Below are positions 1-4,907 of a stretch of DNA of 7,942 bases, one piece after another (position 1 is the first letter of the stretch; each line of letters starts with the position of its first letter). The notes beneath the pieces were generated by a model. It had not been told where the DNA came from and made no database searches. It worked only from the letters and a program-made list of their open reading frames with translations. Position numbers and translations under genes: made by a program. The stretch is from positions 1-7,942 of the forward strand of contig JAFRCZ010000156.1 in assembly GCA_017404125.1 (NCBI GenBank), read 5' to 3'. Source of the stretch: Methanobrevibacter sp. (GTDB lineage Archaea > Methanobacteriota > Methanobacteria > Methanobacteriales > Methanobacteriaceae).

Positions 1-1662
1 ATATCCTTTGGATCCTAATATTGTTGCTATATCCTCTATGAATTTCAAATCTTTTGCTTTAGAGTAAATATTATCGGAGTTAATGATAATTGTTTTTTTA
101 GTCATCTTAACTCCAGTTCCAGTAGATTGATTACCTAAAATAGAAGTTATGCTAACAGTCTCATTAGCAATAGGATTTCCATCTAAGTCAGTTAATCTTA
201 TAGTAAACTCTCCAGGAGTACTATTTTTAACTTTTATCTTAGCTGTATTATTTGTTAAAACTTGAAGAGTTAATGATTTACTACTTGCATTATAACTGAC
301 AGAACCAGCATAATTCAATTTAACTTTGTAAGAGTTTACAGGTGAATTGATTTTTAAGCTTACTCTACCATTATCATTAGTAGTTTTTGAGAATTTGGTA
401 CCATTAAAGGTTATAACAACTTTTTCTCCAGATAATGCCTTATTGGAACTGTCTTTTAAATAAACATAGAAATATTTTCCTCTAACAACTGAAGTATTTG
501 CAACAGTAAACTTAGTAGTAGCTACATAAGATTTCAAATTAAATGATTTAGTAAACGCTTGATAATATCCGGAACCAGCATAAATAATCTTTGTTGCATA
601 AGATCCTGGTTTTGAATTAATTTTTAAGCTTACTCTACCATTCTTATTAGTTGTTTTAGTGAAATACTTGTCTACAAACTTAATTTTAATGGTTTTATTT
701 ACCAAAGGATTGCCTTTGTTGTCTTTTAAGTATGCATATAAATATTTGCCTCTGATAACAGATGTGCTAGCAACAGTAATATTGGTCTTTGTCTTATAGA
801 CAGTTAAAGTAAAGGATTTGCTGCGTGCCTTATAACTGGTATTACCTGCATAGGTAATTTTAGTTGAATATTTAGATGCAACTGAAGGGATTTTAAGACT
901 TACTCTACCATTTGCATTTGTTACTTTAGTAAAAGTCTTTCCATTAAAGTTAATCTTGACAGTTTGTCCAGAAATTGCTTTGCCTGAACTGTCCTTAAGG
1001 TATGCATATAAATATTTGCCTCGAGCAACAGATGTGCTAGCAACACTAATATTAGTTTTTACTTGATAAATATTTATTGTAAAGGTTCCATTGCTGGAAA
1101 GATAATGAGAATCTCCTTTAAAATTTGCTTTTAGAGTATATTTACCTAAAAATACATTAAATGTTAAATTAACAGCACCATTTTTATTGGTTGTTTTTTC
1201 ATATTTATTATTTCCCATAGTCATATATATAGTTCTATTAGCTATAGGATTACCTTCACTATCCTTTAAATAAATATATAAAGTTGTGCCTCTCTTAACT
1301 GATGTTTTTGAGACAGATATAATAGTTTTCTCTTTAGATGCCCCTAATATATTTTGGGATGCATCATTTGAATCTGAATCTACAGATCCAGTACTGCCCA
1401 GCAATTTTTTTGCAGTACTGCTATTGCCAGCATCATTTGAATGGCTAGCAGATATACTATCAGATTGTGATTTTTATTCAATTTGATTATTAGTAAAATC
1501 AGAAGAAACATAATTATCATCATCAACTGAATCAATTTCTATAGCATCAGCTGAAACAATGCTATTTGAATCATTGTCATTTATTTCATTAGCTGATATT
1601 ACATTAATACTCAAGAACAATATTAATGTTAAAATCAGGGCAAAATGTATCTTTTTCGATAT
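1..1662 (-). pseudogene. Adhesin-like secreted protein with Ig-like repeats, probably inactivated; C-terminus beyond window
   Basis: On the minus strand one frame runs from 1662 to base 1, interrupted only by a TAA at 1474-1476. It begins with a clear secretion signal (ISKKIHFALILTLILFLS..., likely cleaved after VISA, about residue 24). An Asp/Ser-rich low-complexity stretch follows to about codon 111, then four ~90-residue Ig-like repeats, a diverged fifth and the beginning of a non-Ig segment. This is the layout of the adhesin-like surface proteins of Methanobrevibacter, thought to bind partner cells or host material. Two lesions are visible. The codon at the expected start, five bases after a strong GGAGGTG site, is ATA instead of ATG, and codon 63 is TAA. 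No in-frame ATG lies just upstream, and the first one after the stop is at 1224-1222, inside repeat 1. Both lesions are explained by single transitions (ATG to ATA, CAA to TAA). The 491 codons after the stop remain open, so the loss looks recent; sequencing error is the alternative. Confidence 0.8.
247..1329 (-). repeat. Four tandem Ig-like repeats, ~270 bp (90 aa) each
   Basis: In the adhesin frame, repeat 1 occupies about 1329-1060, repeat 2 1059-790, repeat 3 789-517 and repeat 4 516-247. Each carries the same landmarks in order: T(N/K)xxVAxTSVxRGKYLYxYLKD, then GxxVxIxFNGxxFxKTTNxNGRVSLKI, then Y.KIxYAGxxxYxAxSKSFxL. Repeat 1 is the most diverged (RGTTLYIYLKD, NGAVNLTF). Part of the similarity survives at DNA level: a 22-base block at 731-752 recurs at 1001-1022, and another at 351-372 recurs at 621-642, both exactly 270 bases apart. 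The pattern fits stacked beta-sandwich stalk domains. A fifth, diverged copy (TPGEFTIRLTDLDGNPIANETVSI) follows at about 246-121. Confidence 0.85.
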
Positions 1663-1667
1663 ATTTA

Positions 1668-1674
1668 CACCTCC
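1668..1674 (-). promoter_or_regulatory. Strong Shine-Dalgarno site (GGAGGTG) of the adhesin gene
   Basis: GGAGGTG reads 1674 to 1668 on the minus strand and matches the pyrimidine-rich 3' end of 16S rRNA without mismatch. Five bases separate it from the ATA at 1662-1660. With the sites aligned to the same anti-SD register, popT and uvrA also start five bases downstream. This fixes where translation should begin and makes the ATA stand out. An ATG at 1676-1674 overlaps the site, but it is out of frame and ends at TAA after three codons. Confidence 0.75.
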
Positions 1675-1744
1675 ATTTTGAAATAAATTGTTCGTATAAA
1701 CTGAATATATTAAATTCTTGTGATTATTTTTCTATTTTTTATAA

Positions 1745-1757
1745 TATATATACTTTT
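1745..1757 (-). promoter_or_regulatory. Candidate TATA box and BRE of the adhesin gene
   Basis: On the minus strand AAAAG (BRE-like purines, 1757-1753) is followed by TATATATA (1752-1745). An archaeal start site about 25 bases downstream would fall near 1720, leaving a ~60-base leader that contains the GGAGGTG site. The surroundings are extremely AT-rich, so chance matches are likely and this is only the best-placed candidate. Confidence 0.4.
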
Positions 1758-1792
1758 AGTAAAAATTGGGCTTTTTTTCAAAAAAGAAGACC

Positions 1793-1838
1793 TATCCGTT
1801 TTTCTTTTATTGAATAAAAAAAGGATATCCGTTTTTTA
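1793..1838. repeat. Two TATCCGTTTTT half-sites, one forming a palindrome
   Basis: TATCCGTTTTT occurs at 1793-1803 and 1826-1836, 33 bases (about three helical turns) apart. The second copy sits in a near-perfect palindrome, an A-run then GGATATCC then G and a T-run. On the adhesin strand both read AAAAACGGATA, roughly 40 to 90 bases upstream of that gene's candidate TATA box, a position suited to an activator. Being within A/T tracts raises the odds of coincidence. Confidence 0.3.
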
Positions 1839-2122
1839 AAATTCATTTAAAAAGCTGTCTTTTATGCTATTTAAAAACCAATATTAAGAAATCTTTTAAA
1901 ATGCCTATTTTTTAATAAAACTGATTTATTTAATGTTAAAATGAAAAAAAAGCAATTTTAAGAAAAATCATCATAATTGAATTATTAGATTATAAAATAA
2001 CTTATTTTTTGAACTTAAATCGATTATTGTTTAAATCAATATTTTTTTTTTAATAAAATAAGCAATTTAAGGACTTTTTTGTAAAATTTGTCTTTTTAAT
2101 ATATTTCCTCAGATATTTTATC

Positions 2123-2148
2123 TCTTATAGATAATATTTTCTATAAGA
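2123..2148. repeat. 9-bp perfect inverted repeat upstream of the popT promoter
   Basis: TCTTATAGA (2123-2131) and TCTATAAGA (2140-2148) are perfect inverted copies with an 8-base spacer. The right arm ends nine bases before the candidate popT TATA box. This geometry suits a dimeric regulator binding next to the BRE/TATA element, though an AT-rich hairpin of chance origin cannot be excluded. Confidence 0.35.
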
Positions 2149-2156
2149 TTATTAAG

Positions 2157-2165
2157 TATAAAAAG
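2157..2165 (+). promoter_or_regulatory. Candidate TATA box of the popT-solenoid operon
   Basis: TATAAAAAG lies at 2157-2165 and would place the transcription start near 2185-2190. The resulting ~80-base leader would contain both copies of the 30-bp repeat. Another AT-rich element (AATATATTTATTT, near 2183-2195) could serve instead. Confidence 0.4.
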
Positions 2166-2200
2166 TAATATAAACATTAAATAATATATTTATTTATTAG

Positions 2201-2260
2201 GAATAATTATTATTTTTTTATGATTTTGAAGAATAATTATTATTTTTTTATGATTTTGAG
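2201..2260 (+). repeat. 30-bp tandem duplication in the popT leader
   Basis: Bases 2201-2230 and 2231-2260 are identical except at the last position (A versus G). The unit starts GAATAATTATTATTT and ends ATGATTTTGA. The second copy's final G creates the GAGGA ribosome site of popT (2258-2262); the first copy has the weaker GAAGA at 2228-2232. The first six bases of a third copy (GAATAA) run into the start codon region. The unit length is a multiple of three, so a short frame from ATG 2220 stays open through both copies and ends at TAA 2283-2285, overlapping the popT start; it has no ribosome site of its own. Confidence 0.9.
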
Positions 2261-2268
2261 GAATAAAA

Positions 2269-3129
2269 ATGAATTTGAATTTTAAAGAAATGGTCTTGAT
2301 TTTCCTTAAAGGATTATTTATGGGATCTGCAGATATTGTTCCAGGAGTATCAGGAGGAACAATTGCTTTAATCACAGGAATATATGAACGTTTAATCCAT
2401 GCTATAAGCAGTATCCGATTTAGCTTCTTAAAGCCATTGCTTAAGGGAAATTTCACTGATTTTAAAGAAAAACTAATTGAAGAGATTGATTTTGAACTAT
2501 TCATTCCATTAATACTGGGTATTGGAATAGCATTCATCACCCTTGCAAAAGTAATCAGTTACTTGCTTGACACCCAAACAGCATATACCTTTTCATTCTT
2601 CTTAGGATTGATATTGGCTTCTGCGTATATCCTATACACTAAATTGGATGACATTAATCTTAAATTAATCATTTTAACCATAATTGGAATAATTCTCTCT
2701 TATATTTTCGTAGGGTTGAACCCTATTGCAACTAACCATAGTCTTATAGTAATATTCATATCAGGACTTATAGCAATATGTGCTATGATATTGCCGGGAA
2801 TCTCCGGATCTTTCTTATTATTGCTTCTTGGACAGTACCAATACATGCTAAATGCCTTGAATTCACGAAATCTTATTGAGATTCTTGTCTTTGGAATAGG
2901 AGCAGTAATAGGTATTTTAGGATTTTCCAAACTATTGAATTACTTGCTGGAAAGATACGAATCAGCTACAATGGCATTTTTAATAGGCATAATGGTAGGA
3001 ACATTAAGATTGCCAATTATGAAAATCACTTCTACAATACAAGGTTCATGGATTCCATGCATCATTCTAGCTTTAATTGCATTTGTAATCATCATTGTAT
3101 TAGAGAAAAAATTTAAAAAAGAACAATAA
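2269..3129 (+). CDS. popT: DUF368 / PopT-type polyprenyl-phosphate transporter
   Basis: A 286-residue integral membrane protein of the DUF368 family. Bacterial members (PopT) return undecaprenyl phosphate, the lipid carrier of wall synthesis, across the membrane. In a methanogen the substrate would be the archaeal polyprenyl phosphate used for pseudomurein or protein glycosylation (inference). The family hallmark GLFMGSADIVPGVSGGT lies at residues 15-31 and a second internal copy, LPGISGSF, at 175-182; this paired PGxSG arrangement suggests two pseudo-symmetric halves with re-entrant segments. About eight hydrophobic stretches are visible (roughly 8-35, 78-100, 104-124, 131-151, 157-195, 203-223, 233-250, 260-278), with a charged loop at 50-75 and a Lys-rich tail. 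Length is normal for the family. The start at 2269 is fixed by GAGGA at 2258-2262. The next gene follows after 19 bases, so the two are probably co-transcribed. Family assignment is firm; the archaeal substrate is not shown. Confidence 0.9.
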   Translation: MNLNFKEMVLIFLKGLFMGSADIVPGVSGGTIALITGIYERLIHAISSIRFSFLKPLLKGNFTDFKEKLIEEIDFELFIPLILGIGIAFITLAKVISYLLDTQTAYTFSFFLGLILASAYILYTKLDDINLKLIILTIIGIILSYIFVGLNPIATNHSLIVIFISGLIAICAMILPGISGSFLLLLLGQYQYMLNALNSRNLIEILVFGIGAVIGILGFSKLLNYLLERYESATMAFLIGIMVGTLRLPIMKITSTIQGSWIPCIILALIAFVIIIVLEKKFKKEQ

Positions 3130-3138
3130 GGTAATTTC

Positions 3139-3144
3139 AGGTGA
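3139..3144 (+). promoter_or_regulatory. Shine-Dalgarno site that selects the second of two start ATGs
   Basis: AGGTGA at 3139-3144 precedes two consecutive in-frame ATGs at 3146 and 3149. In the other three genes here the start lies five bases past the GGTG-equivalent position of the site. That spacing is met by 3149, whereas 3146 gives only two bases. The downstream ATG is therefore the more likely start. Confidence 0.6.
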
Positions 3145-3148
3145 AATG

Positions 3149-4792
3149 ATGGGCTTATTTGATTTTATTAAAAAAGATAAAAAGGACAAAAATAAGAAAA
3201 AAGAAGAGGCTATCGATTTTGAATCAGCCCAAAAAATAGGTCCAGAGGATATTAAAGCAGCAAAGGAAAAACGTCTTAAAAATGATTCAAGGTCTAAAGA
3301 AGATGTATTAAAAGACGAAACATTTAGACAGATTGCAAAAAATCATAGCAACAGAAACAATAGGATTGCTGCTGTTATGGAAATGAAATCACAGGATGTA
3401 TTGGAAGACTTGGCTATGGACAACAAGGACAGGTATGTCAGAACCATTGCTACATCCAGAATCATTGATCCAGACATTTTAGAGGAATTGGCATACAATG
3501 CAAAATACAGTGATGTCAGGCAAATAGCATTCGATAAATTAGGTATGGTGGAAAATGTGTTTGCTGAAATTGCCAAATTTGATAAAAAAGGCAAAAACAG
3601 ATTATCTGCGGTACGCCAAATTGAAGATGAACTTGTATTGATGGACCTTTCCCTTAATGCAAAAGATCAAAAAGTGAGGCTAAATGCAATTGAAAAAATC
3701 GAAAGCAATCGAATTTTAGCTGAAATTTTGAAAAATTCAACTGACACTAAGATAATAAACATGATTATCAATAAAGACAATTTTACAGATAAAGAAATTT
3801 TATCAAATATTGCATTGAATGGTGCAGATTATGACAAATTCATTAGAGTTGAGGCATTGAACAAATTGGATAAGGATAATGATCATGAGATAATTAAGGA
3901 AATCGCATTTAATGAAGAGGATGAACATGTATGTTCTGCTGCAATTGAAAAGTTAGATAGTGAAGATGATTTGGTTGAAATTGCATTAAAATCCAACCAT
4001 TCCTCTTCAAGAATAAAGGCTACTGAAAAAATCAATAATGAAGATGTCCTAAAAGATATTGCACTCAATGATGAAGATAAATTCGTAAGAATTGAAGCCT
4101 TAAAAAATATAAAAAATGAAAATATTATCAAAGACATATGTACATCCGAAGCGGATAGTTTCGTTAGAAGTGAAGCTATTAAGAATATTGATTCATTGGA
4201 TAATTTAATTGAAGTTAGTATCAAAGATGATGATTTAATTGTAGCGAAAAATGCTTTAAATAAAGTCATAAGCAATAAGGAAAATTACCTTGAAAATGGA
4301 AATGCAGATTTAGAGGATTATTTAACTGATGTGGCTATCAATTCTAAACATGTGGATATAAGCAAATTAGCTATTGCCAATATTGAAAATGAAGAGCTTT
4401 TAATTAAAATAAGCGAAGAATCCCTATATCCTGAAAGCAAGTTTGAAGCTATATCTAAAATCAAATCAGAAAATATCTTATCTGAAATAGTTAAAAGCAA
4501 TGAGGATTCTAATATACGACTAAATACAATTAGAAGGATTAAGGATAAAAATCTTTTAGAAGACATATCAATCAATGGACAGTTTAATGATGCACGTATT
4601 GAAGCTATCTCTAAAGTTAAAAATCAGGAAATCTTGGTCAATTTAGCTAGAAATGATGAGGATTCCAAGATTAGAGAATCTGCATGTAAAAATATTCAAA
4701 GTTCATCTGTTTTAGAAGATATTGCAAATAGCGATGAGGACAAATACGTTAGAGAAGTAGCTGAAAAAAGATCAATATTGCTTAAAAAATAG
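3149..4792 (+). CDS. HEAT-like alpha-solenoid repeat protein with 26-residue period
   Basis: A 547-residue, highly charged soluble protein without signal peptide. An N-terminal LFDFIKK stretch is followed by a Lys-rich segment (to about 20) and a charged linker, and from about residue 50 the rest is repeats. Each unit is two short helices, as in EDVLKDIALN-DEDKFVRIEALKNI (297-321). The [IL][AS]-type dipeptide ending helix one falls at 62, 88, 114, 141, 167, 193, 221, 252, 278, 304, 330, 356, 395, 421, 447, 473, 499 and 525: 18 units, with 13 of 17 intervals exactly 26. Insertions occur near 221-252 and 356-395. Annotation pipelines would call it HEAT-repeat; the period is shorter than usual HEAT and near the 24-residue LRV type, but the Fe-S cysteine cluster of LRV proteins is absent (only C262, C331, C513). 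Such solenoids are normally binding scaffolds; no catalytic motif is seen. It probably shares the popT transcript. Start 3149 is preferred over 3146 on ribosome-site spacing. Function unknown. Confidence 0.85.
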   Translation: MGLFDFIKKDKKDKNKKKEEAIDFESAQKIGPEDIKAAKEKRLKNDSRSKEDVLKDETFRQIAKNHSNRNNRIAAVMEMKSQDVLEDLAMDNKDRYVRTIATSRIIDPDILEELAYNAKYSDVRQIAFDKLGMVENVFAEIAKFDKKGKNRLSAVRQIEDELVLMDLSLNAKDQKVRLNAIEKIESNRILAEILKNSTDTKIINMIINKDNFTDKEILSNIALNGADYDKFIRVEALNKLDKDNDHEIIKEIAFNEEDEHVCSAAIEKLDSEDDLVEIALKSNHSSSRIKATEKINNEDVLKDIALNDEDKFVRIEALKNIKNENIIKDICTSEADSFVRSEAIKNIDSLDNLIEVSIKDDDLIVAKNALNKVISNKENYLENGNADLEDYLTDVAINSKHVDISKLAIANIENEELLIKISEESLYPESKFEAISKIKSENILSEIVKSNEDSNIRLNTIRRIKDKNLLEDISINGQFNDARIEAISKVKNQEILVNLARNDEDSKIRESACKNIQSSSVLEDIANSDEDKYVREVAEKRSILLKK

Positions 4793-4811
4793 AAGATTAA
4801 AAATCTTTTTC
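4793..4811 (+). terminator. Weak hairpin plus T-run after the solenoid gene
   Basis: Directly after the stop codon, AAGATT (4793-4798) pairs with AATCTT (4802-4807) around a three-base loop and runs into a T-tract to 4810. The stem is short and AT-rich, but archaeal termination depends mainly on the U-tract, and the position between convergent genes is right. Confidence 0.4.
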
Positions 4812-4812
4812 T

Positions 4813-4907
4813 AAAAAAATAGAAGTAAAAAAATAAAAAACTAATTTTATAATAAAAAAAGAATGTAAATAATAGATTAATTATAACCTATTATCACTAT
4901 TATTTAC
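4813..4907 (-). terminator. Hairpin and serial T-tracts ending uvrA
   Basis: On the minus strand an 11-bp perfect inverted repeat, GTAAATAATAG at 4865-4875 against CTATTATTTAC at 4897-4907, encloses the uvrA stop codon within one arm. The loop is 21 bases. Four bases past the stem a T7 run begins (4860-4854), followed by T6 (4840-4835), T7 (4833-4827) and T7 (4819-4813). Successive U-tracts are the typical archaeal stop signal; the hairpin is an extra whose role is uncertain. Confidence 0.5.

Larger units (their letters stand above)
1663..2268. other. 606-base AT-rich divergent intergenic region
   Basis: This gap separates the minus-strand adhesin from the plus-strand popT gene. I see no convincing gene in it: the one plus-strand frame of 63 codons (1626-1817) begins inside the adhesin, has no ribosome site and has AT-driven composition. 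No tRNA-like or other stable RNA fold is evident by eye. It holds the two candidate promoters, a GGATATCC palindrome with a nearby half-site (1793-1838), an inverted repeat (2123-2148) and the tandem repeat ahead of popT (2201-2260). The middle (about 1840-2120) is poly-A/poly-T tracts, including ten T in a row near 2043-2052, with no feature I can name. Confidence 0.7.

Noticed and set aside
1471..1475. Slippage at the T5 tract next to the adhesin stop as the cause of the break
   Set aside because: A one-base slip would shift the frame, but the frame is the same on both sides of the TAA, so a base substitution is the simpler explanation.
1286..1486. Plus-strand 66-codon frame
   Set aside because: It lies antisense inside the adhesin frame, has no ribosome site, and the minus-strand reading is clearly the coding one.
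1626..1817. Plus-strand 63-codon frame
   Set aside because: It begins antisense to the adhesin signal peptide, crosses that gene's ribosome site and candidate promoter, has no ribosome site, and its Phe/Tyr/Ile/Asn content only mirrors AT richness.
1841..2120. Possible CRISPR array or small RNA in the AT-rich gap
   Set aside because: No regularly spaced repeats and no GC-containing stem. The only recurrence is a short AGCAATTT(T)AAG motif near 1951 and 2071, too AT-rich to mean anything alone.
2220..2285. Possible 21-codon upstream peptide (ATG 2220 to TAA 2285) before popT
   Set aside because: No ribosome site precedes it and the frame is open mainly because the 30-bp repeat is a multiple of three. 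Noted under the repeat, not called as a gene.
3149..4792. Solenoid protein as a phycocyanin lyase-type enzyme or LRV Fe-S protein
   Set aside because: HEAT-like repeats of this kind are found in those families, but no lyase context exists and the required cysteine cluster is absent.
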